Shown in pieces: positions 51,469 through 59,898 of a DNA stretch of 64,000 bases (position 1 is the stretch's first letter; every line of letters starts with the position of its first letter). This stretch comes from Bacillus cabrialesii (GTDB lineage Bacteria > Bacillota > Bacilli > Bacillales > Bacillaceae). The notes beneath the pieces were generated by a model. The model made no database searches and was not told the DNA's origin. It saw only the letters and a program-made list of their open reading frames with translations. The stretch lies in the NCBI RefSeq assembly GCF_004124315.2, contig NZ_CP096889.1, positions 2,587,001 through 2,651,000 of the forward strand, in the 5' to 3' direction. A program made the translations under genes and the position numbers.

Positions 51469-52038
51469 TTATTTTCTTATGCAGCTATCGCTATCCATTA
51501 GTTTAATAGAATTCAAATAATCCAAGACACGGTCAACTCTTTCATTGACTGAGTGATCGCCTTCAATCTTTAGCACTGGACAAGATAAATCTTCCATCCA
51601 ATGTTCATGCAAAGCTTTACTTCTAACTTCCATTCCAGCAGTATCATATAAAGAAGCCCACTCTAAAAATGCTTTTGATTGTTCATATTTACTGCCACCG
51701 GCTAACACTTCATTTCCATAACGCTGAAATTCCCTATGCTTTAATCTCTCAAGCCGTATATCTTGTGGAATCCATAAGAAGACGACAAGGTCAAAATAAC
51801 TTTTTAGATTATCGCCCCAGCCACACACTGCACCAGAAAGAATCCATTTCTCATTTATTGTTAAGTCTTTTTCAAGCAACTTTCTTCTTTCAGGAATTTC
51901 TCTTTTTTTAGTGAATTTATCTAACCAATAGTAATTATCAGTATCAAGATGCGTATGAGGCAAACACTTTGACAATGCAGCACCCAATGTTGAAGTTCCG
52001 ACACCAGAGGCTCCCAATATGTGAATATTTTTTTTCAT
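51469..52038 (-). CDS. yqaC: P-loop kinase-like protein (YqaC)
   Basis: A 189-residue adenylate-kinase-like protein. The P-loop is GASGVGTST, with Thr where the Walker A lysine is usual. YWLDKFTKKREIPERR and WILSGAVCGWGD are further family marks. AAGGAGG lies before the ATG at 52038. YqaC lies beside yqaB at the sigK end of skin; here it is intact only in the second, collapsed element. Putative nucleotide phosphorylation, substrate unknown. Confidence 0.75.
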   Translation of the reverse strand: MKKNIHILGASGVGTSTLGAALSKCLPHTHLDTDNYYWLDKFTKKREIPERRKLLEKDLTINEKWILSGAVCGWGDNLKSYFDLVVFLWIPQDIRLERLKHREFQRYGNEVLAGGSKYEQSKAFLEWASLYDTAGMEVRSKALHEHWMEDLSCPVLKIEGDHSVNERVDRVLDYLNSIKLMDSDSCIRK

Positions 52039-52267
52039 ACTTCCCCCTCCTTATTAAGCAACCAAACTCCCTGTTTGTTGCATAAGGTACCTACTATTAT
52101 TTTGACATAAATCCCTAAAGACCTTTACTTTTCTAGAGAAATCCAGATGCGTGTTATTCATATTCCATCTCATTAGACGCATTTTCCTATAAAAAAAGTC
52201 TTGATGTCCCTATAATATTTAAACGAATCCAATTTTTAGATTGTCGTCTTTAAGGAGGTTTTTTATC

Positions 52268-52525
52268 TTGAGGTATACAAACAGTCATTTAGAGGATTGG
52301 ATTGAAAACTTATACAGGAAGATTGATATTACAGAGCCTGAACAAATTAATTTTGAACGGATTGCTGAGTCATTAGATATCAGGCTTTCGTTTTAACCTG
52401 TTACAAGCTTCGCACTTAAACACAGCGGAATTTATAACATATGCTTGGACAGCCGAAAAAGCCGAACTGAGCAATGGTATGATTTCGATCATAATTTTGC
52501 CAAATATATAAAAACAAGGCCACAT
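52268..52525 (+). pseudogene. Decayed yqaB copy (second element)
   Basis: Matches 41910-42165, including the TTG start, the AAGGAGG site and about 100 bases upstream (from 52168). TTTAAACC has become TTTTAACC, giving a stop at codon 43, and the HEFCH region is altered (GATCATAATTTTGCC). Similarity ends about 52525. 52526-52740 holds nothing recognisable. Confidence 0.88.
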
Positions 52526-52762
52526 CCGCAGTCATACTATCTCTGACAAATATTCTTTAGTAACAACCATGTTTATTAGGCGAAACGACACTTTCATTAC
52601 ATCGGCTTTATCTGCTTTTTTAACGAATATGAGAGATCATTTTCAGAAAAACATTCGTTGACAAAAAGAAGGAAAACTATATATTTAAGCGAATACGAGT
52701 CATTGAGTAAAATTGAAAATGACACTTTTTTCAAAATTCATGTCTTAACGGGGGGATATGAT

Positions 52763-53806
52763 ATGAATGAATTTATGAAGATGTTTTCCTTAACAAAACC
52801 AATTATTCAAGCTCCAATGGCTGGCGGTATTACAAAGCCGCGACTGGCCTCTGCAGTTTCGAATCAAGGTGCTCTGGGGAGTTTAGCATCGGGATATCTT
52901 ACGCCAGAAATACTAGAGCAACAAATTAAAGAAATGTTTGAGCTGACAGACGCTCCTTTTCAAGTTAATGTGTTTGTTCCATTAGGTCTAGAAATGCCAT
53001 CAGAAGATCAAATTGACTCATGGAAAAAAAACATACCGTTAGCTAATCAAGTAAATCAATTCACATCTGTGCAAGAAGAGTGGGATGACTTCTATCAAAA
53101 AATTGATATTATTTTAAGATACAAGGTAAAGGCTTGCTCATTCACTTTTGATCTGCCGCCGGAAGACGCTGTAAAGGAGCTAAAAACTTCTGGATGCTGT
53201 TTAATGGGAACCGCTTCAACAGTAGAAGAAGCATTGCTAATGGAAGAAAGGGGAATGGATATAGTAGTCCTTCAAGGAAGTGAAGCCGGCGGACATCGCG
53301 GAGCATTCTTACCTTCCAAAGGTGAATCTGCCGTGGGTTTAATGGCTTTGATTCCCCAAGCGGCAGATGCACTGAGCGTACCAGTCATAGCTGCCGGGGG
53401 AATTATAGACCATAGAGGCGTAAAAGCAGCTTTAACCCTTGGAGCCCAAGGAGCACAAATCGGGTCTGCCTTTTTACTTTGTCACGAGAGCAACGCACAT
53501 CCAGTGCATAAACAGAAAATACTAGAAGCAAACGAAGCAGATACAAAGCTTACGAAATTATTTTCAGGTAAAGAGGCCAGAGGAATCGTAAATAAATGGA
53601 TGGAAGAAAAAGAACGTTTTGAGACACAAACCCTTCCGTATCCTTATCAAAATACACTAACGAAGGCAATGAGACAGCAGGCTTCACTTCAACATAACCA
53701 TGATCAGATGTCTTTGTGGGCAGGTCAAGGAATACGATCATTGACCGAGGAAATTTCGGTTAAGCAACTTTTAAATAAGCTTTACCATGAGGATATAAAA
53801 ATATAG
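52763..53806 (+). CDS. yrpB: Nitronate monooxygenase (YrpB-like)
   Basis: A 347-residue FMN-dependent TIM-barrel enzyme that oxidises nitronates such as propionate 3-nitronate. KPIIQAPMAGGITKPRLASA is the conserved N-terminus, QGSEAGGHRGAFLP carries the flavin/active-site histidine, and PVIAAGGIIDHRGVKAALTL binds phosphate. The ATG at 52763 has GGGGGG 7 bases upstream. The same length as B. subtilis YrpB, which also lies downstream of the sigK region. Confidence 0.9.
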   Translation: MNEFMKMFSLTKPIIQAPMAGGITKPRLASAVSNQGALGSLASGYLTPEILEQQIKEMFELTDAPFQVNVFVPLGLEMPSEDQIDSWKKNIPLANQVNQFTSVQEEWDDFYQKIDIILRYKVKACSFTFDLPPEDAVKELKTSGCCLMGTASTVEEALLMEERGMDIVVLQGSEAGGHRGAFLPSKGESAVGLMALIPQAADALSVPVIAAGGIIDHRGVKAALTLGAQGAQIGSAFLLCHESNAHPVHKQKILEANEADTKLTKLFSGKEARGIVNKWMEEKERFETQTLPYPYQNTLTKAMRQQASLQHNHDQMSLWAGQGIRSLTEEISVKQLLNKLYHEDIKI

Positions 53807-53829
53807 GTGCATTTCATTGTTTGTATAGC

Positions 53830-53864
53830 AAAAAAGCAAACTGCTTTATGTAGTTTGCTTTTTT
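53830..53864. terminator. Terminator after yrpB
   Basis: AAAAAAGCAAACT-GCTTTATGT-AGTTTGCTTTTTT, with a long stem and T-tract. Confidence 0.9.
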
Positions 53865-53865
53865 C

Positions 53866-54309
53866 TTCGTGATTCGCACTCCGAATCATGAAACATTTTC
53901 CTCTTTCAAAGATTTGAATGAGGCACATGGAAAGAGAAATTCTACCACTTAACATTCTTACGGCCTTCAACTTAGTAAATTTTTTACTAATGACCATTTC
54001 TTCTATTATGTCTCCCTTCTCAAATTTTGCTCTAAAGTAAATATTGAATCCTATTCGAAAAATAGATATCTCCCATATTAAATTCGAATATTAAAATGGT
54101 TCTTTCTCGTTTGAAAGCGTGAAAAGTTATGAAAAATAGTTTTCTTCTTGATGTAGATCCTCTGTGAATCATTTAGGTTCAACATTCAAACTCACTTGCT
54201 TCTAATTTTATGCGTATCAAATATAGAACAAACTAACCAAATAAGAGCGTTAAAAGGTCATCTATTAAAACAGACCATCTAACTCTATAGAACTCTTCTA
54301 ACATGCTCA
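53866..54309. other. Gene-free stretch with one inverted repeat
   Basis: No convincing gene is seen in about 440 bases. At 53866-53892 is the inverted repeat TTCGTGATTCG-CACTC-CGAATCATGAA (one mismatch per arm), directly after the yrpB terminator, possibly an operator left from a lost regulator gene. Confidence 0.5.
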
Positions 54310-55284
54310 TTAAGTTGTCCCACCTTCGGAAAGCCGTATGGGCAAATACGTTTCAAGTGGTAAATCATCAAATTCGCCTTCAATTTGTTTTTCTAAAATC
54401 TCAATGGCAGTTTTGGAAATTAATTCGATCGGCTGTTGGATCGTAGTTAATTCTGGCAGAATAGCCCGAATGGTTTCTGTACCGTCATAACCAATTACTT
54501 TTAATTGGCCTGGAATGTCTTTTCCTCGTTTTTTGGCTTCCGTTATGACTCCGGCAGCTATGATATCATCACTGGCAAAAATTCCGTCAACTGCAGGCTG
54601 TTCATCAAATAGTTTTGAAATGATGTTCCGGTAGTTTTGATGAAACGACACCTCATATGCAATAGGCTGTCTTCCGTGTTCACGCATAACATCTTCATAT
54701 GCTTTTCTCCTGAGATTTGCAGGTGTTTCAAGTTCAATCGGCCCATTGATGTGAACGATGTGCTGACAGTCTTTTTTTATCAGTAGTTCTGCTGCCTTTT
54801 TGCCTCCATCAAAGTTATCTGAGCCTACGACAGGGACTTTTTCCGATAAGTAATGGTCAATTGCGACAATTGGTAGATTTTGCTGGTGATAATTGAGTAT
54901 TCCCCGGTTGTAAGTGACGGCGATGACGCCATCCACTTGATTTCTAATCAGCATTTCGAGATATTTTTCTTCTTTATCTATTCGATTTAAACTGTTGCAA
55001 AGCAGCAGTTTATAGCCTTTGGACGTGCAAATGCTTTCAATATAAAAGGCGAGTTCGCCAAAAAACGGATTGCTGGAGTTTGGAATGATAAGCCCTATTA
55101 AATTGGTGCGTTTTCGAAATAAAGAACGGGCCAAATCATTTGGAAAGTAATTGATTTCTTCCATCGCCTTGTAAACTTTATCTTTCGTTTTTTCGCTAAT
55201 ATAGCCGCGATTATTTAATACCCTCGAAACGGTTGTAGATGAAACTCCCGCTATTTTTGCAACATCATGAATGCTAGGCTTCAT
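54310..55284 (-). CDS. LacI-family repressor of the fructan/sucrose operon
   Basis: A 324-residue protein: N-terminal LacI helix-turn-helix (MKPSIHDVAKIAGVSSTTVS, RVLNNRGYISEKT) and a periplasmic-binding-like sugar domain (NLIGLIIPNSSNPFFGELAF, IFASDDIIAAGVITEA). It is divergent from the transport operon, and palindromic operators lie between. It probably responds to sucrose or a fructose-containing oligosaccharide. The start at 55284 follows GAAAGGG. Confidence 0.88.
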   Translation of the reverse strand: MKPSIHDVAKIAGVSSTTVSRVLNNRGYISEKTKDKVYKAMEEINYFPNDLARSLFRKRTNLIGLIIPNSSNPFFGELAFYIESICTSKGYKLLLCNSLNRIDKEEKYLEMLIRNQVDGVIAVTYNRGILNYHQQNLPIVAIDHYLSEKVPVVGSDNFDGGKKAAELLIKKDCQHIVHINGPIELETPANLRRKAYEDVMREHGRQPIAYEVSFHQNYRNIISKLFDEQPAVDGIFASDDIIAAGVITEAKKRGKDIPGQLKVIGYDGTETIRAILPELTTIQQPIELISKTAIEILEKQIEGEFDDLPLETYLPIRLSEGGTT

Positions 55285-55433
55285 TCCCTTTCCCCCTGCT
55301 TTACTGAAATGGCTTACAATTCTCATCACGCACTTATTTTAGAGAATCAAACTGACATATGCAAGGATTTTCCATAGAACATATTGCAATACACAGGTTC
55401 GTTCTTTAAATTTAGAATTATGCTAAATTTATG

Positions 55434-55492
55434 TCAACCGGTTGACACATGAAACCGGTTGACATACAATTCTTCTTGAAAGCGCTTTTACA
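55434..55492 (+). promoter_or_regulatory. Operon promoter with two LacI-type operators and a cre site
   Basis: -35 TTGACA (55444-55449), 17-base spacer, -10 TACAAT (55467-55472). The palindrome TGTCAACCGGTTGACA (55434-55449) covers the -35, and a second, imperfect site (AAACCGGTTGACA, 55454-55466) fills the spacer. TGAAAGCGCTTTTA (55479-55492) matches the CcpA cre consensus and lies just after the start point. Expect local repression plus glucose repression. Confidence 0.88.
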
Positions 55493-55522
55493 TTTTGTGC
55501 AAAAGGAGGGAAAGTAACGAAT

Positions 55523-56821
55523 ATGAAAAAATTGATGCTGGGAAGTTTGTCACTGTTGCTTATGTTTGCAGTCTGGGGTTGTAACAAAAACGAAAGTGTA
55601 AATAGCGGCGGAAAGAAAACGATTTCAATGTGGGTGCATGTATCTGATGATAACGAAGAAGGAAAGGTTTATAAAAAAAGGGTGGATGCCTTTAATAAAA
55701 AGTACGCTTCTGAAAATGTCGAGGCAAAAATTGAATTCATCCCCCGAAGCGGAAACGGTGGAGGTTATGAAGACAAAGTGAATGCGGCACTAACAACGAA
55801 TACCCTGCCTGATGTCATCACATTGGACGGACCAAATACTGCGGCTTATGCGAAATCTGGCGTTATTGCACCTTTGGATGAGTATGTTAAAGACCAGGAT
55901 GATTTATTGCCAAGTATTAAGCAGCAAGGCACCTACCAAGGGAAACTGTATGCCATCGGCGTCAGTGAATCGTCGGTCGGCATCTACTATAACAAAAAAA
56001 TGCTTAAAGATGCCGGAGTTGATTTGAAAACGCTACCAACAGTAAAAGATCCTTGGACATGGAAGGAATTTCTTGCGCTTTGCAAAAAGCTAAAAAATAA
56101 ATACGACAAACCAGCCATCGATATGCAATTACAGTCAAAAGACGAAATATTGACTTATGCGCTCTTGCCATTTGTTTGGTCAGCTGGTGGGGATATTCTA
56201 TCAGAAAACGGGAAGAAAGCGGAGGGCGTCTTTAACAAAAAACCAACCGCTGAAGCGATGACGTTTATACAAACGATGCTTAAAGAAGGCTATACAACAC
56301 GCACCCCTGTCAAACAAGCGTTTGAAACGGAGAAATACCCGATGAAGATGAGCGGCGTGTGGACAATAACCGATCTGAAAACAAACTTTTCCAACGTCGA
56401 TTATGGAGTGATGCCATATCCTGTATCGCCAAAAACCAAAAAGCTTGTCTCTCCTTCGGGAAGCTGGCAGTTCGCAATGACACAAGCTTCAGAAAATAAA
56501 GAATGGGCAGCAAAATTAGTAGATTGGATGACTAATAAGGATTCCAATATCGAATTGAGCCGTTCAATCGCCGCCCTGCCTGTACGTTATTCATCAGAAA
56601 AAGTGCTGACAAAAGAATTTTCTGATGAAATGAATGTCTTTATGCAGCAGCTGAAAGAAACGGGTCATGCACGTCCGGTGACACCGGCATATCCGCAAAT
56701 AACTCGAGCATTTCAACAAACAATCGATGACATTAGCTTTTATGATCAAAATCAGGATATTCAAAAAGTGCTAGATACACGTGTAAAAGAAATGCAATCT
56801 GCCATTGATAAGGCAAACTAA
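55523..56821 (+). CDS. Sugar-binding lipoprotein of an ABC importer (MsmE-like)
   Basis: A 432-residue SBP_bac_1 protein with a lipoprotein signal (MKKLMLGSLSLLLMFAVWGC). The body has the family marks (LPDVITLDGPNTAAYAKSGV, WTWKEFLALCKKLKNKYDKP). It captures an oligosaccharide outside the cell for the two permeases encoded next. GGAGGG lies before the ATG. First gene of the LacI-controlled operon. Confidence 0.9.
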   Translation: MKKLMLGSLSLLLMFAVWGCNKNESVNSGGKKTISMWVHVSDDNEEGKVYKKRVDAFNKKYASENVEAKIEFIPRSGNGGGYEDKVNAALTTNTLPDVITLDGPNTAAYAKSGVIAPLDEYVKDQDDLLPSIKQQGTYQGKLYAIGVSESSVGIYYNKKMLKDAGVDLKTLPTVKDPWTWKEFLALCKKLKNKYDKPAIDMQLQSKDEILTYALLPFVWSAGGDILSENGKKAEGVFNKKPTAEAMTFIQTMLKEGYTTRTPVKQAFETEKYPMKMSGVWTITDLKTNFSNVDYGVMPYPVSPKTKKLVSPSGSWQFAMTQASENKEWAAKLVDWMTNKDSNIELSRSIAALPVRYSSEKVLTKEFSDEMNVFMQQLKETGHARPVTPAYPQITRAFQQTIDDISFYDQNQDIQKVLDTRVKEMQSAIDKAN

Positions 56822-56833
56822 CAGGTGGACGCC

Positions 56834-57772
56834 ATGAATAAAACAATATTGAAAGAGACTGGACCGGCTTTTCCATTAGAAAGAAAGACAGTGAATAAAA
56901 TACGCTGGCGGGAAAACGCAGTCGCATATATGTTCTTAGGGCCGGCGTTGCTTATTTTATCCATGTTTCTTGTGATTCCTTCCATCATGGCTGTGTACTA
57001 CGCATTTACAGATTACTATTTGTTGACGCCTGATTTGCGTAAGTTTATCGGCTTTGATAATTTCATCAAACTTTTTCAGGACCCAATATTCTTAAAAAGT
57101 CTGGGCAACACCATAAAATTTGTTGTCTTTTTGATACCGTTACAGATCGGGGCAGCACTCGGACTTGCCCTCCTATTGAATAAAAAGCGCAAAGCCAACG
57201 CTTTTTTCAAAGTCGCATACTTTAGTCCTGTCGTCATGTCACTGGTTGTCATCTCCGTCTTGTGGATGTACTTGCTGAATCCGAATGAAGGCATGATAAA
57301 TAATGTATTGGCGCACTTCGGTCTATCACCACAGCCTTTCTTGACGAGCCCTAAGCAAGCAATCTTTACGATTGTTGTCGTTTCCGCTTGGCAAGGAGCA
57401 GGGTTTCAGATGCTCATTTTTTTAGCTGGTTTGCAAAACATTCCCGAGGATGTCTACGAGGCGGCGCAATTAGATGGCATGAATAAATGGCAGCGTTTTA
57501 TTTACATTACATTACCTTTGTTAAAACCGACATCTATTTTTATCTTTATCACAACGCTGATCAGCGCGTTTAAACTCCTTGTTCAGCCAATGGTTATGAC
57601 CCAGGGCGGACCAGTCAATTCAACGATGACGGTTGTCTATTATATTTATCAAACCGGATTTACCGATCGAATGGTCGGATATGCAAGCTCGATCGCGCTC
57701 TTGTTTGGAACGATTATTGGATTGGTGACACTCGCACAACGCAAGCTGGTTAAGGAGGATGAAGACCATTGA
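56834..57772 (+). CDS. ABC sugar permease (MalF/MsmF-like)
   Basis: A 312-residue protein with about six membrane helices and the EAA loop (YEAAQLDGMNKWQRFIYITL) that contacts the ATPase. It works with the next permease. No ATP-binding gene is present, so the shared ATPase MsmX known in B. subtilis is the likely partner. The ATG at 56834 follows AGGTGG. Confidence 0.9.
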   Translation: MNKTILKETGPAFPLERKTVNKIRWRENAVAYMFLGPALLILSMFLVIPSIMAVYYAFTDYYLLTPDLRKFIGFDNFIKLFQDPIFLKSLGNTIKFVVFLIPLQIGAALGLALLLNKKRKANAFFKVAYFSPVVMSLVVISVLWMYLLNPNEGMINNVLAHFGLSPQPFLTSPKQAIFTIVVVSAWQGAGFQMLIFLAGLQNIPEDVYEAAQLDGMNKWQRFIYITLPLLKPTSIFIFITTLISAFKLLVQPMVMTQGGPVNSTMTVVYYIYQTGFTDRMVGYASSIALLFGTIIGLVTLAQRKLVKEDEDH

Positions 57773-58617
57773 GACGTAAGTTCGGGCCTTTGACAATTCT
57801 GGAATATACGTGTCTTGTTTTGCTGGCCGTTCTATTTATCTTTCCGCTCATTTGGATGATTGCATCCTCAATGAAACCAGAAGCGGAAATTTACAATAAT
57901 TTGAACAGCTTCAAAGCGCTTCTGCCCTCTCTTCATCTGGAAGAATGGTTTTCGTCCTATAGAGAAGTGCTGACTCGATTTGATTTGCTTATGTATATTG
58001 GTAACAGTCTTTTTTATGGTTTGTGCGTAGCAGTCGGATCTGTTGTAATTAACGGAATGGCGGGATTTGCATTCGCCAAACTGCAATTTTCAGGGAAAAA
58101 GATGCTCTTTGGCATTTTGTTGGCGCTTTTAATTGTACCGTTTGAAACGATTTTAATCTCACAGTTTACAATTATTCATAAAATCGGTTTGGTCGATACA
58201 CGCCTTGCCGTTATTTTGCCGGCATTAGCGGGGGCATTCAATATTTATTTGTTCAGAAACTTTTTCATGGCAATTCCGGAGGAAATGATTGAATCGGCCA
58301 AGCTTGACGGGGCAAATACATGGCAAATCTTCTGGCGGATTATGATACCGATGTCTAAACCAGCTGTCGCCACTGTCGGAACCTTAGCCTTTATCGGCAG
58401 CTGGAATGATTATATTTGGCCGTTAATGGTTTTGACGGATAAGTCGAAATTTCCGATTCAAGTTGCGATTACAGCTATCAACAGCACAGAGCCTGTCTAC
58501 ACAAATCAAGTTATGGCTGTATTGACGATTTCCACCATCCCGTTGATCTTGATTTATATTGTGGCTCAGCGCTACATTTTGGAAGGTCTTAGCGGTTCAG
58601 GAACAGGTATTAAGTAG
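57769..58617 (+). CDS. ABC sugar permease (MalG/MsmG-like)
   Basis: A 282-residue protein with six membrane helices and the EAA motif IESAKLDGANTWQIFWRIMI. It starts at a TTG that overlaps the previous stop by 4 bases (TTGA), with AAGGAGG upstream. Second half of the transmembrane channel. Confidence 0.9.
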   Translation: MRRKFGPLTILEYTCLVLLAVLFIFPLIWMIASSMKPEAEIYNNLNSFKALLPSLHLEEWFSSYREVLTRFDLLMYIGNSLFYGLCVAVGSVVINGMAGFAFAKLQFSGKKMLFGILLALLIVPFETILISQFTIIHKIGLVDTRLAVILPALAGAFNIYLFRNFFMAIPEEMIESAKLDGANTWQIFWRIMIPMSKPAVATVGTLAFIGSWNDYIWPLMVLTDKSKFPIQVAITAINSTEPVYTNQVMAVLTISTIPLILIYIVAQRYILEGLSGSGTGIK

Positions 58618-58648
58618 GTATCAATGTTGGGTTAAAGGAGCTGTAGAA

Positions 58649-59884
58649 ATGAAAAGCTCAAAAAGTCTGTATTGGAAACTGAGCGCTTATCTCTTCTTTT
58701 TCTTTTTCACATGGTCTTCCAGCTACTCTTTGTTTGCGATTTGGTTGGGACAGGAAGTCAAATTGAATGGATCGGCGACTGGGATTATCTTTTCTGTAAA
58801 CGCTATCTTTACCTTGTGTATGCAACCTTTATATGGCTTTATCTCTGATAAACTCGGGCTGAAGAAAAACATATTATTTATGATTAGTATACTTATCGTT
58901 TTTACCGGGCCGTTTTATATCTTTATCTACGGACCGCTTTTACAATATGATGTCTTCCTTGGCGCTATTGTCGGTGGTATTTATCTTGGAACTGCTTTTC
59001 TTGCGGGAGTTGGCGCTATTGAAACCTATATTGAAAAGGTCAGCCGAAAATATCAGTTCGAATACGGCAAAACAAGGATGTGGGGTTCACTCGGCTGGGC
59101 AACAGCGACTTTTTTTGCAGGACAGCTGTTCAATATCAATCCGAATATCAATTTCTGGATTGCGTCCCTTTCAGCAGTCATATTAGTGGCCATTATTATG
59201 TCCATAAAAATTGAGATGACGGATTATGATAAGGAAAGAGCGGATTCGATCCGGTTAAAAGACGTAGGAGCACTTTTTCTATTAAAAGACTTTTGGTTTT
59301 TAATGTTGTACGTAATCGGGGTGACATGCGTGTACGGCGTCTATGATCAACAATTCCCGATTTACTACGCTTCTTTATTTCCCACTTCAGCTATGGGGAA
59401 TCAAATTTTTGGATATTTAAACTCATTTCAAGTATTTATTGAAGCGGGCATGTTGTTTTTAGCCCCCTTTATTGTTAACAGACTCGGTCCTAAAAAAAGC
59501 TTGATTCTCGCGGGACTTTTGATGTCTTTCCGAATTATTGGGTCTGGAATTGTCATCGGACCATTCGGAATTTCATCGATGAAACTTATTCATGCTTTAG
59601 AATTGCCAATCATGCTGATTGCGATTTTCAAGTATTTAGCCGCAAATTTTGATACACGCCTTTCATCAGTTCTTTACCTTGTCGGCTTTCAATTTGCATC
59701 TCAAGTAGGTACATCGATTTTCTCCCCGATTGCGGGTGGCTTATACGACAGTATAGGTTTCCGTCAAACATATCTTTTCATGGGAACCTTGGCTTTATGT
59801 TTCACAATCATTTCAATTTTTACTTTATTAGACTCAAAGAAAGGCGTTCCCGTATACTCAACCTTTTCGAAAAAACAGATATAG
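58649..59884 (+). CDS. MFS oligosaccharide:H+ symporter (LacY/CscB-type)
   Basis: A 411-residue transporter with 12 predicted helices of the oligosaccharide:proton symporter family (FTWSSSYSLFAIWLGQEVKL, EYGKTRMWGSLGWATATFFA are typical blocks). It would import sucrose or a related sugar. Its presence beside a complete ABC importer gives the operon two uptake routes. AAAGGAG lies 9 bases before the ATG at 58649. Confidence 0.85.
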   Translation: MKSSKSLYWKLSAYLFFFFFTWSSSYSLFAIWLGQEVKLNGSATGIIFSVNAIFTLCMQPLYGFISDKLGLKKNILFMISILIVFTGPFYIFIYGPLLQYDVFLGAIVGGIYLGTAFLAGVGAIETYIEKVSRKYQFEYGKTRMWGSLGWATATFFAGQLFNINPNINFWIASLSAVILVAIIMSIKIEMTDYDKERADSIRLKDVGALFLLKDFWFLMLYVIGVTCVYGVYDQQFPIYYASLFPTSAMGNQIFGYLNSFQVFIEAGMLFLAPFIVNRLGPKKSLILAGLLMSFRIIGSGIVIGPFGISSMKLIHALELPIMLIAIFKYLAANFDTRLSSVLYLVGFQFASQVGTSIFSPIAGGLYDSIGFRQTYLFMGTLALCFTIISIFTLLDSKKGVPVYSTFSKKQI

Positions 59885-59898
59885 AGAGGATGTCACGA

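Noticed and set aside
52658..52762. Upstream 35-codon extension of the nitronate monooxygenase
   Set aside because: It has no ribosome binding site and does not resemble the family N-terminus. GGGGGG before the ATG at 52763 fits well.
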